The notes under the pieces: generated by a model
Databases searched by the model: none
Told to the model about the DNA's origin: nothing
What the model saw: the letters and a program-made list of their open reading frames with translations, nothing else
In this document: positions 53,249 to 63,251 of the stretch, piece by piece
Numbering within the stretch: the first letter of the stretch is position 1
How the letters are laid out: every line of letters begins with the position of its first letter
Assembly (NCBI RefSeq): GCF_000504085.1
Contig: NC_022792.1
Span: forward strand, 1,072,001-1,136,000
Direction of reading: 5' to 3'
From: Pseudothermotoga elfii DSM 9442 = NBRC 107921
Lineage (GTDB): Bacteria; Thermotogota; Thermotogae; Thermotogales; DSM-5069
Length of the DNA stretch: 64,000 nt
Program-made: the position numbers and the translations under genes

Positions 53249-55716
53249 ATGAGGAGAGCAATCCTTCTTGCTGTGCTTTTCTGCACGAATTTTCTCCTTG
53301 CACGCGAAATTTCACTGAGAGAATTTGAACTCTGGGACCGGGATGGACTGGTGAACTCAATATGGTGCTCTGTAACTGTAAAAGATGGTTTGAGTTTTGT
53401 ACCAGATTTGTCTCTCAATAACTTCGAAATTACGGAAACTGCTTATGACAAATATGGTGATTTGATTGAGGAAAGACCAGTTAGTTTTGACAACATTTAT
53501 TATCAATTTGACGGAGAAGGATTCTGGGAAAAATCTGTGAACTCAGACAAACTGGATATAGTTTTTCTGATTGATTGCACAGGTTCTATGTATGAACGCA
53601 TGGAGGAAATTAAAGAAGAGCTGCTCAAGTTCGTGGACAGACTCAGAGCAAACAACACAGACTTCAGGATTGTTGTTGCAGAGTACAGCGTTGAAGATGA
53701 ACCAGGATGGCCAAGCGGAAATGAGGCAGACAGATTCCTGGGACCAGCAATGATAAATGAGATCAAGCACGAGATTCAAGAGCTTGGCACAGCAGGAGAA
53801 GGTTGGAATTTTACATGAGCGTACGATGCATTTCTATGGACCTTAGATCTCGACTGGCGAGAAGATGCCAGAAAAATTGTTGTGATCATCACAGATGTGT
53901 TTACAGATTCCGTCTATGGTCCGAACTGGTATTTTTTTCAGGGTGTAATACGTCGATGTATGCGGTAGATTTTGCATTGCGAGAAACAGGTATTCAGCTA
54001 TACTATTGCCAGCCAGAGCAAAACAAAATGGCTCAGGTGGAACTTGAAGAATCCTATTCGCAGCTCGTGAACGATAGGGTCAGGCTATCTAATTTTGATG
54101 CACTTGAAAAAATCAACAACCAGGTCAGAAGACTCAGCTGGCCTTTTGATCAGCGAGAAATAGAATTGAAAAACTTGCCGCTCGTTGATTCAAAGTATTA
54201 TTTTGCATGGCTAAGTGATTGGAGCGAGTATGATTTTGTCAGCAAAGTTGAAGTAAAAATAACTTTGTCAGGTGCTGGTAATATTGCAAATTTCGTTTAT
54301 TATCCTCTGTATAACCCCGATGCTACTATCGCTGAAAGAGTATCAGAAAAAGATATAGCTCTTGTTTTAAAAGATGAATCTGGTCTATCAATGCTTGGAA
54401 AAAACAATGTTTCGGTAAGCCTTTACAAAGTTATGGGTGAATTGGACAGAATGGAAGCCGTGACAGGTGAAAGTGATGAAAATGGTGTTGTGAATTTTGG
54501 AAAAAGGCAAGTTGGAAGATATTACTACATGCTGTATGCCGACGGACGTCCAGCTGATAGGTACGATCAGCTGTGTTACACGGCAAGGGGCTGGATCGAG
54601 GTTGGGTTGGATAGTGCTACACCAACCGAGATGATTGCTTTTACAAAGAGTAAATCAGCTGAGCTGTTCAGAGCTTTCGGTTTGCTCAGAGAACTCAGAG
54701 AATTAGAGATATACAACGACAAAATTGAGGCTTTTGTTGAGAATGCTGAAGAATGGTTGGAAGGTCTCAAAGAAAATGGCTTGACGCTCGTTGAACTGGA
54801 AGCGGTGAAAAGGTTTAACACCGCTCTTGCTGCGATAGTGAACTGCTCAGGATACGCCTGTACAGTTCAAACAAGAGCCAGCGATGATGCACTCAAGGTG
54901 GTTGAAAAGATAAATGGAATGATACGGAAAGCTGAAGAAATTGTGGAAAAACTTGAGTCGGCAAAGCAAATAATCATGACCATCGTAAACACTTTTATAG
55001 ACATCATTACCGGCAACTGGAGCGGTGCTGCATCAAATTTAACTATACAAGAACTCGTAGATCGTTTGGTGAACTATGTAAAAAACGACTTGCTTGACGA
55101 TATTATGGAAACAGTTGAGCAAAAATTGGCAGAAGTAATAAGAGATCCAGAAAAAATCATTGATTATTTTCAGAGTTATGTCAAAGATTGGGTAAAACAA
55201 AAATTAAGTCCAGATCAAATAAGAGATAATGTTTACAATTTTGTTGAAGAAGAGCTTGTTTATGAGAAATTCACTTCTCACATGGAACAGCAAATAGAAA
55301 AGGTTCTGTTTGAAACTCAAAAACTCGTGGAAGAAAACATCGGAAAGCACTGGGATATTGACGAGAGATCATCGCTGATCAGAGAAAGTTTTTATCAGAT
55401 GCGCAACGATTTGATGAGTGATCTCTTTGATGTTTCCTACAAAGCATTGAGTGAGAAAGATTCAATAGATGACTGGGAGAGCTGTTTATCGACACTGAGA
55501 GAGCTGATTCCACTGATTGTAGAATTCATAGAATTGTTTGAAGTTCGCTACCCTGAGCTATCTTCAATTAAAGCCGGGCTCGAAACGTTGTATGAAGCGC
55601 TGGACACCATGGGTGCCCTCACAAGAACGTACGAACTGGCCTTGAAGGTGGATTATTTGAATCCGCTCAGTGAACGTGTTCAACAAATAGTAGACATGGT
55701 TTTTCAATTCAAATGA
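53249..55716 (+). pseudogene. VWA-domain exported protein, interrupted by a stop codon and a frameshift
   Basis: ATG at 53249 with GGGGGGG upstream. Signal peptide (RRAILLAVLFCTNFLLA), then a von Willebrand A domain with MIDAS DCTGSMYERM. The frame hits TGA at 53816-53818 in the middle of the VWA fold, yet the same frame continues sensibly (AYDAFLWTLDLDWREDARK, then VVIITDVF). At the run of seven T (53932-53938) coding sense moves to the -1 frame, where CNTSMYAVDFALRETGIQLYYC restores the domain and continues to 55716. The remaining 500 residues hold a beta-rich part and a long helical, possibly coiled-coil C-terminus. Two lesions make a decayed gene likely; sequencing error or recoding is not excluded. 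Confidence 0.75.
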
Positions 55717-55717
55717 T

Positions 55718-56971
55718 TCACGAAACTATTTCTCCTCTTTTCACAAACCTCATGGTGATAAAGGAGCAAATTATGAAAATCAAGGAGAAAAATAACAGAG
55801 ATTCGTAACCGGCAATATCTATAAAACCACCTGCAAGCGGGGGAGCAAATATGTTTGCTGCCATAGAGAAGAAATAATATAGCCCTGTATATCCCCCCGC
55901 TTTTTCAGATCTGGTCATGTCAACAACCATTGGTAAAGAATTTACGTTTATCAGCGCCCAGCCGATCCCGCTAATCGAAAACATTACAAAAAAGATATTT
56001 ATTATCATGCCATCGGTTATTAATTTCGACAGCACTGCAATTATGGTCAAACAAATCATTAATATTAATAAGCCAATACTTATTGTTCTTTTTCTTCCAA
56101 ATTTGCTGCCAATCCATCCAGCCGGAATTGAAAACAACATGAACGTGAGTGAAAATACCCCTAAAATAAGAGCCCCGGTGCTTTCAGAGATATTCAGATG
56201 AAACTTGGCGTAGCTTGTAAAAAATGTCTCCAGAGCGTTGAATCCTATAAACCAGAGCAGTATAGATACCAAAATAAAGAAAAGACTCTTTTCCTTTGCC
56301 CTGAAAACATCTCTCAGGTTATCGAACAATTCTCTATTCCCTTTTCTTACAATTTCGAACAATTTTGAATTTTCCTGCGACTTAATAGTATACTCACTTG
56401 ATTCTCTTATGAAAAGTAACACCAGTATATTTGCAATAAGCATTATAATTGCCCCTGCAAAAAATGGGTAAGCGTAATTTTTGTCATAGAGAGGTTTACC
56501 TGCAAAATATGCCAGAAGAGCTCCAAAGCCACCCATGAAATTAACGATTCCATTTGCCTGGCTTCGATATTTTGATGGCGTCACATCTGGCATCAAAGCT
56601 ATCAAAGGTGAACGAAATAAAGCCATAGATATATTCATAACTATTATTATTATCATCATTAAAAGTAAAGATTTGAGATTTCTTGCAACTGGAATTAAGG
56701 CAAAAAATAAAGCACCAGCAGGCGCTCCGATAAGAATATATGGTTTTCTCCTACCAAGTTTTGTCCTTGTCTGATCACTCAACGTACCTATATATGGAAG
56801 CATTATTATGGCTAAAATATTATCAATGGTCATCACTATCCCCACTGCGAACGAAGGCAGTGCAAAATCTTTCAAAAAAATAGGTACATAAGCGTTGTAC
56901 AAGGGCCATAAAACACTTATACCGAAAAAACCAAAACCGAGCAAAAAAATCTTCCAGTATTTGAACCGCAT
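55718..56971 (-). CDS. Major facilitator superfamily transporter
   Basis: 417 aa, about twelve membrane segments. IGTLSDQTRTKLGRRKPYILIGA between helices 2 and 3 is the MFS loop motif in the form seen in sugar/cation symporters of the GPH/SLC45 type, and SKFGRKRTISIGLL is its second-half repeat. The substrate is not evident; a sugar is plausible. Followed on the same strand by nothing; preceded by the MBL-fold gene with a 15-base gap. Confidence 0.85.
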   Translation of the reverse strand: MRFKYWKIFLLGFGFFGISVLWPLYNAYVPIFLKDFALPSFAVGIVMTIDNILAIIMLPYIGTLSDQTRTKLGRRKPYILIGAPAGALFFALIPVARNLKSLLLMMIIIIVMNISMALFRSPLIALMPDVTPSKYRSQANGIVNFMGGFGALLAYFAGKPLYDKNYAYPFFAGAIIMLIANILVLLFIRESSEYTIKSQENSKLFEIVRKGNRELFDNLRDVFRAKEKSLFFILVSILLWFIGFNALETFFTSYAKFHLNISESTGALILGVFSLTFMLFSIPAGWIGSKFGRKRTISIGLLILMICLTIIAVLSKLITDGMIINIFFVMFSISGIGWALINVNSLPMVVDMTRSEKAGGYTGLYYFFSMAANIFAPPLAGGFIDIAGYESLLFFSLIFIICSFITMRFVKRGEIVS

Positions 56972-56986
56972 ACCTTCACCCCTTTA

Positions 56987-57730
56987 TCACAAAATGATTT
57001 TTTCCAGATCGCCTGGTATTAATATGTCACCCAGAAAGAACTTTTTAAGCTCGTCAATAAGCTTTTTATCATTGTTAATATCCGGACCTAAATGCACCAG
57101 GCACAAAATCTTTACGCCACATTGTTGAGCGATTCTCGCAGCATCTTCAGCGCATGTATGGCCTTCAATACGTTTTGAAAAAAGATAGCTGCATGTTGCT
57201 TCATGTATAAGTAAATCAGCACCGAAAGATTGTTCTATAACCTCTTTGCATGGTTCTGTATCGCTTGAATAAACAACAATTGAATCAAACGACTTAATCT
57301 TCAATCCGAAATTTTCAACGGAATGCTTTACAGGAAAAAATTCGATGATCAAGTCTTCATCGATTAGCTGAAAACCATATCGTATTTCCTCAACTTCAAC
57401 AGGAAACCTTCTTTCTTTTTCCATAAAATTGAACATACCGAGATATGTTTTTACAAGATTTGAAAAAACCTCTGAAACATAAATTTTCAAAGGATTTTCC
57501 CTTCCTGACAATCTCATCATTTCGACCAATGAAGGCAATCCATAAACGTGATCAACGTGACCATGGGTTATTATTACATTTTTGAGCCTTAAAGGGTTAT
57601 AACCAAGTTTTCTCATCTTTCCAAAAGCGTTGCCCGAACATTCAATGAGAGTATCACCAACTAAAAAAGAGGTGTTGTCTCTATTTTCTGTGGTTATAGC
57701 TGCAGCAGTTCCTAAGAATGCTATTCTCAT
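56987..57730 (-). CDS. Metallo-beta-lactamase fold hydrolase, RNase Z-like
   Basis: 247 aa, ATG with AGGAGG upstream. Zinc motif ITHGHVDHVYGLPSLVEMM (HxHxDH), a second Asp in YSSDTEPC, and a late EGHTCAED with His. This arrangement fits the RNase Z/ElaC or phosphodiesterase-like branch. The length is below typical short RNase Z (about 280-310 aa), and no long exosite arm is obvious, so a tRNA-processing role is uncertain. Confidence 0.78.
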   Translation of the reverse strand: MRIAFLGTAAAITTENRDNTSFLVGDTLIECSGNAFGKMRKLGYNPLRLKNVIITHGHVDHVYGLPSLVEMMRLSGRENPLKIYVSEVFSNLVKTYLGMFNFMEKERRFPVEVEEIRYGFQLIDEDLIIEFFPVKHSVENFGLKIKSFDSIVVYSSDTEPCKEVIEQSFGADLLIHEATCSYLFSKRIEGHTCAEDAARIAQQCGVKILCLVHLGPDINNDKKLIDELKKFFLGDILIPGDLEKIIL

Positions 57731-57745
57731 TTTCTAACCTCCTAA

Positions 57746-57907
57746 GCAGATTATATTGGAATTTTTTTGAACCAGGACACTTCATTGTTTGATTTCTATG
57801 AAAGTGGAGTTCATCATTTTGCAAAAGTGAAGAAACAAATACATGAAAAACCTGGCATAATAGACGAGAATTACTTAAGAGAAGTGATTGATAGATTTAT
57901 AAATTAA
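57746..57907 (+). other. Short coding-like remnant or small ORF before the CRISPR leader
   Basis: The frame after an in-frame TAA at 57743 is open for 53 codons to TAA at 57905. It has coding-like composition (DTSLFDFYESGVHHF, then ENYLREVIDRFIN). The only start is a TTG at 57767 without a ribosome site. It may be the 3' remnant of a lost gene. I recognise no family. Confidence 0.28.
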
Positions 57908-58216
57908 ATAATTCTAACCTTGTGAATTATTATATAGAATAGCAATTTGTGGATTGAATAATTTTTATTAAGATTGTATTCAATAACCTTGTGACATTTC
58001 ACTTGAATTTCTAAGATTTGTTAACAAACACCCCAAAAATCGCCTTTTTTTTCAAAACCTCCGATAGGTAATTTTTCCCCGTACATTTTTTACTATGTGC
58101 CTTTATAAATTTTCCCGCTTTTAATGCTCGCCTTTATATATTCTTGCATGCCATATAGTATAATATTTATTGACAAATCTGTTCCTGGGAATTATTATTT
58201 ATTCAGTATCTTATGG
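57908..58216 (+). promoter_or_regulatory. CRISPR leader
   Basis: About 300 bases of AT-rich, non-coding sequence next to the first repeat. A strong promoter (58170-58198) lies at its array end. The handle-like 3' end of the repeat (ATGGAAAC) and this promoter both orient the array left to right. Its outer boundary is not defined by sequence alone. Confidence 0.65.
58170..58198 (+). promoter_or_regulatory. Promoter driving pre-crRNA
   Basis: TTGACA at 58170-58175, exactly 17 bases, then TATTAT at 58193-58198. The predicted start near 58205 lies about 12 bases before repeat 1. Confidence 0.7.
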
Positions 58217-59445
58217 GTTTCAATCGAACCTTAGAGGGATGGAAACACACCAGCGGAAATGACTTGATAAAGAGCGTTTGCGGTGTTTCAATCGAACCTT
58301 AGAGGGATGGAAACAAACTCTGGGCTTCCGACCGAACTCGCAAAGCTTGTGTTTCAATCGAACCTTAGAGGGATGGAAACGCTCATCCGCAATGTATGTG
58401 TAACTTAACGACAGTTTGTTTCAATCGAACCTTAGAGGGATGGAAACAGGGAGTGAAAGATTGAGTTGGAAAGACAGTTTCCGTTTCAATCGAACCTTAG
58501 AGGGATGGAAACAAATCGGTACCTCCACAAGTGCACCATTCTCAATTTGTTTCAATCGAACCTTAGAGGGATGGAAACTGGCAAAAAACAGTCGAAGCTA
58601 GTGTTCAGCGAGCACGTTTCAATCGAACCTTAGAGGGATGGAAACAAATACACTAATTTACCATCTTGGTTTAAAACAATAGTTTCAATCGAACCTTAGA
58701 GGGATGGAAACTTGATAAAGCAATGCAAAGAGCCGCTTACGCGCTCGCGTTTCAATCGAACCTTAGAGGGATGGAAACTCTATAGATAGTACCGTAGATG
58801 GCATATCATCAGACGGGTTTCAATCGAACCTTAGAGGGATGGAAACAAATTTCGATGCAGATACGTGCTATCGCATAGCCTTGTTTCAATCGAACCTTAG
58901 AGGGATGGAAACCTTCCAAATGATACATCAATCTATACAGCATCTGTAGTTTCAATCGAACCTTAGAGGGATGGAAACAGTAACCGCCAACGAAATGCCA
59001 AAGAGCATAGTCGTCGTTTCAATCGAACCTTAGAGGGATGGAAACTACCAAAAGTAGTTGCGAGAACGCAGCCAGCAATTAGTTTCAATCGAACCTTAGA
59101 GGGATGGAAACAGGTATAAAGATGGAGCTATATTGATTGAAGAAGGGAGTTTCAATCGAACCTTAGAGGGATGGAAACGCGCGAGAGCCATCACACAGTC
59201 ATCGTGATAGCCATGTTTCAATCGAACCTTAGAGGGATGGAAACAGTAACCGTTCAACTTTCCTTGGAGATCTTTAATATCGGTTTCAATCGAACCTTAG
59301 AGGGATGGAAACGAGAATAACCATTTGGAAATTGTCAGAGCACTTTCCGTTTCAATCGAACCTTAGAGGGATGGAAACCGGATAATCCTTGGAATGGAGC
59401 CTACCCCATCTTATCGTTTCAATCGAACCTTAGAGGGATGGAAAC

Positions 59446-60010
59446 AAATTGTAACGTAATATGCCTTGTATCCAAGAGCGCGTTTCAATCGAACCTTAGA
59501 GGGATGGAAACGGCCTACTACATACACCCCCTTTCGCTACTGGTCCTGTTTCAATCGAACCTTAGAGGGATGGAAACTCCAGTTCTATGGACCTACCACA
59601 GAGCCAAAGCAAGAGTTTCAATCGAACCTTAGAGGGATGGAAACTCTGGTACTACAAGTTCAAAATTGTCGCCGAATATGTTTCAATCGAACCTTAGAGG
59701 GATGGAAACAAATTGTAACGTAATATGCCTTGTATCCAAGAGCGCGTTTCAATCGAACCTTAGAGGGATGGAAACGGCCTACTACATACACCCCCTTTCG
59801 CTACTGGTCCTGTTTCAATCGAACCTTAGAGGGATGGAAACTCCAGTTCTATGGACCTACCACAGAGCCAAAGCAAGAGTTTCAATCGAACCTTAGAGGG
59901 ATGGAAACTCCAGTTCTATGGACCTACCACAGAGCCAAAGCAAGAGTTTCAATCGAACCTTAGAGGGATGGAAACTCTGGTACTACAAGTTCAAAATTGT
60001 CGCCGAATAT
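59446..60010 (+). repeat. Duplicated block of spacers inside the array
   Basis: Spacers 19-22 (A, B, C, D) recur as spacers 23-27 in the order A, B, C, C, D. Spacer A starts AAATTGTAACG, B GGCCTACTAC, C TCCAGTTCTATGG and D TCTGGTACTAC. This is best explained by unequal recombination between repeats, plus a further single-unit duplication of C. Confidence 0.93.
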
Positions 60011-61635
60011 GTTTCAATCGAACCTTAGAGGGATGGAAACTCAGCATACAATGGAATATTACATATATATGCATTAAAGTTTCAATCGAACCTTAGAGGG
60101 ATGGAAACAACTTTCGAAAATCCGCATGAAATGGGCTCGTACAACGTTTCAATCGAACCTTAGAGGGATGGAAACCGTGCCATGTTTTTTATCCGAGCTT
60201 TTTGAATTTCCGTTTCAATCGAACCTTAGAGGGATGGAAACACGATAACTCGCCCTTGCGGCTGCGCTGGAAGCGCAGTTTCAATCGAACCTTAGAGGGA
60301 TGGAAACCCCCTTGTATTTGCCGAGCAGAACTTTTTGAGGTCTGTTTCAATCGAACCTTAGAGGGATGGAAACCTGGAACCTCTATGAGTTCCAGCGTCA
60401 CGCGATCACGTTTCAATCGAACCTTAGAGGGATGGAAACAACACTGCATAACCGAATGCAAAGGCTTCGGAGATGGTTTCAATCGAACCTTAGAGGGATG
60501 GAAACTATAAAGAAAAGACGGAGCTGTGGCAACTAATCAAGTTTCAATCGAACCTTAGAGGGATGGAAACTCATTCTGAGATCCTCATAGATCGGGTCTC
60601 CTACGCGTTTCAATCGAACCTTAGAGGGATGGAAACCAATTTCATTCATCATCAATTCTTCCCTTTTCAATCTTGTTTCAATCGAACCTTAGAGGGATGG
60701 AAACCAAATAAAATCCTCAACTACAACATCACCTTTTTGAAGTTTCAATCGAACCTTAGAGGGATGGAAACATGGAAGCCATTTTGGATCAAATTGCCCG
60801 ATAATCGGTTTCAATCGAACCTTAGAGGGATGGAAACTTGTATTGTCAACTTCAACTTCTATTTTAACTTCCCAGTTTCAATCGAACCTTAGAGGGATGG
60901 AAACCCTTCTTCCAGAAATTGTTTTAGCCCTGTAAGTTTACGTTTCAATCGAACCTTAGAGGGATGGAAACGACAAAATGGCAAAGAATAAAGCAATCTC
61001 AGAATCGCGTTTCAATCGAACCTTAGAGGGATGGAAACCGATGCTTTCTAACTGTGTTAGAAGGGCATTATTCTGTTTCAATCGAACCTTAGAGGGATGG
61101 AAACAATAATTGTTCCGATTGGATCCAATAATTGTTGCACGTTTCAATCGAACCTTAGAGGGATGGAAACTACTTTCCCCTCCTATTCTTTGATTATAAA
61201 TCTTCTAGTTTCAATCGAACCTTAGAGGGATGGAAACCTTGGTAGCAAAGAAGTATCGAGGTCAATTGTTATTTGTTTCAATCGAACCTTAGAGGGATGG
61301 AAACTGGAGATAAAAAACTAAACATATCCTCTCATTTTATGTTTCAATCGAACCTTAGAGGGATGGAAACTCAGTTTGCTCAACAAGTTCGCTGTACGCG
61401 CGTCTGGTTTCAATCGAACCTTAGAGGGATGGAAACTTTTCTCTTTTATCGTCATTTTTCTACCCCCTTCAAAGTTTCAATCGAACCTTAGAGGGATGGA
61501 AACACAGCAAAATCCTACAGTTTCGGCTCGAATTATCAAGTTTCAATCGAACCTTAGAGGGATGGAAACTCGACTTTCCTTGCAGTGCAGATTGGTTGGA
61601 TTTCTGTTTCAATCGAACCTTAGAGGGATGGAAAC

Positions 61636-61749
61636 CCTTCTGCAGCTGAAATGGAAGCTGCGAGAACTATGATTGAAGTTTCAATCGAACCTTAGAGGGA
61701 TGGAAACCCTTCTGCAGCTGAAATGGAAGCTGCGAGAACTATGATTGAA
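61636..61749 (+). repeat. Tandem duplicate spacer (spacers 52 and 53)
   Basis: Two adjacent 42-base spacers, 61636-61677 and 61708-61749, are identical (start CCTTCTGCAGCTG). They are longer than the usual 35-39. Confidence 0.92.
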
Positions 61750-62308
61750 GTTTCAATCGAACCTTAGAGGGATGGAAACATGCTGTAGTGTCGCTTTTGG
61801 ATATTTTTGTTCGTGTTTCAATCGAACCTTAGAGGGATGGAAACCGAACACGCGGCAAATCGCGAACAGAAACATATTCAGTTTCAATCGAACCTTAGAG
61901 GGATGGAAACTAATGTTTTGGTTGGTAATGGATGGAGTGTTAAGGAGTTTCAATCGAACCTTAGAGGGATGGAAACAAAGATTGCATAATGGTGAATATG
62001 GTTGGCAGTCTAGTTTCAATCGAACCTTAGAGGGATGGAAACCCAAATCATCTTTTGCAGTAGTACCGAGCTTCTCCAGTTTCAATCGAACCTTAGAGGG
62101 ATGGAAACACGTCAAGTAGCAATTTAGCCTTAACACAAGCTGTTGTTTCAATCGAACCTTAGAGGGATGGAAACAAAGAACCCCTTTAAGAGAAAAGAGT
62201 AGAGAAAGAACGTTTCAATCGAACCTTAGAGGGATGGAAACTCGTCGAAGATTATCAGGTGCCAATTTTCAGGGAAGAGTTTCAATCGAACCTTAGAGGG
62301 ATGGAAAC

Positions 62309-62888
62309 TACGTATAACATATACAATATCATTTATTCGACTTTCTTTAAGTTTCAATCGAACCTTAGAGGGATGGAAACCCGATACACTAGTAAAATTC
62401 GAAGTTCCAGGAAATAGTTTCAATCGAACCTTAGAGGGATGGAAACCAATTTGGTTAAGCAGAGAAACAGATGTGATGAGCAACGTTTCAATCGAACCTT
62501 AGAGGGATGGAAACCTTTTTTGCCACAGAAGCGGGTATACACAAGATCTTGTTTCAATCGAACCTTAGAGGGATGGAAACAAAATTCTTCCGCCAAGCAA
62601 AGCCATGGGGGGTACCTGTTTCAATCGAACCTTAGAGGGATGGAAACTAGTGCTACACAGATCCTTGAAATAGACCCAAATACGTTTCAATCGAACCTTA
62701 GAGGGATGGAAACAGGCTAAGAAACAGGCTGCAACAAAAAGGATTAATTGTTTCAATCGAACCTTAGAGGGATGGAAACAAGAGCTTGGTAAAGTTGTAA
62801 ATCTTGAGAAGTATGAGTTTCAATCGAACCTTAGAGGGATGGAAACTACGTATAACATATACAATATCATTTATTCGACTTTCTTTAA
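62309..62888 (+). repeat. Dispersed duplicate spacer (spacers 62 and 70)
   Basis: The 42-base spacers at 62309-62350 and 62847-62888 are identical (start TACGTATAACAT) but are eight units apart with different spacers between them. Confidence 0.9.
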
Positions 62889-63251
62889 GTTTCAATCGAA
62901 CCTTAGAGGGATGGAAACGAGCAATGGTACAAGATGCTGAGAGATCTAACTGATGTTTCAATCGAACCTTAGAGGGATGGAAACCTATAGGAAGTTCAAA
63001 ATTAGAGTGTTCTATTTCGTGTTTCAATCGAACCTTAGAGGGATGGAAACTTATATAAGGAAGTGATAACGTGATTGCAGCGATTAAGTTTCAATCGAAC
63101 CTTAGAGGGATGGAAACTAAGTTTGCCAAGCCCCTTGTTGTAATGCATATCCGGTTTCAATCGAACCTTAGAGGGATGGAAACGCACCAAAAGGAATTTC
63201 TTCTGGAACTTTTTTGATAGTTTCAATCGAACCTTAGAGGGATGGAAACGT

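Larger units (their letters stand above)
58217..63249 (+). CRISPR. CRISPR array, 76 identical 30-bp repeats and 75 spacers
   Basis: I located 76 copies of a 30-bp repeat that begins GTTTCAATCG, has CCTTAGAGG in the middle and ends GGGATGGAAAC. First copy 58217-58246, last 63220-63249; mean period 66.7 bases; spacers about 35-42 bases. I saw no sequence difference between copies, including the last. The short terminal inverted repeat GTTTC/GAAAC and length are typical of type I or type III systems in Thermotogales. No cas gene lies in the window. Several spacers are duplicated. Three reading frames of the repeat lack stops, which produces many spurious ORFs across the array. Confidence 0.98.

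Noticed and set aside
53816..53818. TGA as selenocysteine in the VWA protein
   Set aside because: VWA domains have no selenocysteine at this place, no SECIS-like hairpin is obvious just after it, and a second lesion lies 115 bases on.
61105..61140. Internal repeat AATAATTGTT inside one spacer (spacer 44)
   Set aside because: The short repetition likely comes from the source DNA; it is a single spacer and does not indicate array structure.
58217..63249. Many ORFs across the array with repeated FQSNLRGMET, FNRTLEGWK or FHPSKVRLK units
   Set aside because: They are translations of the CRISPR repeat, which has no stop in several frames; there is no ribosome site and no real protein repeat.
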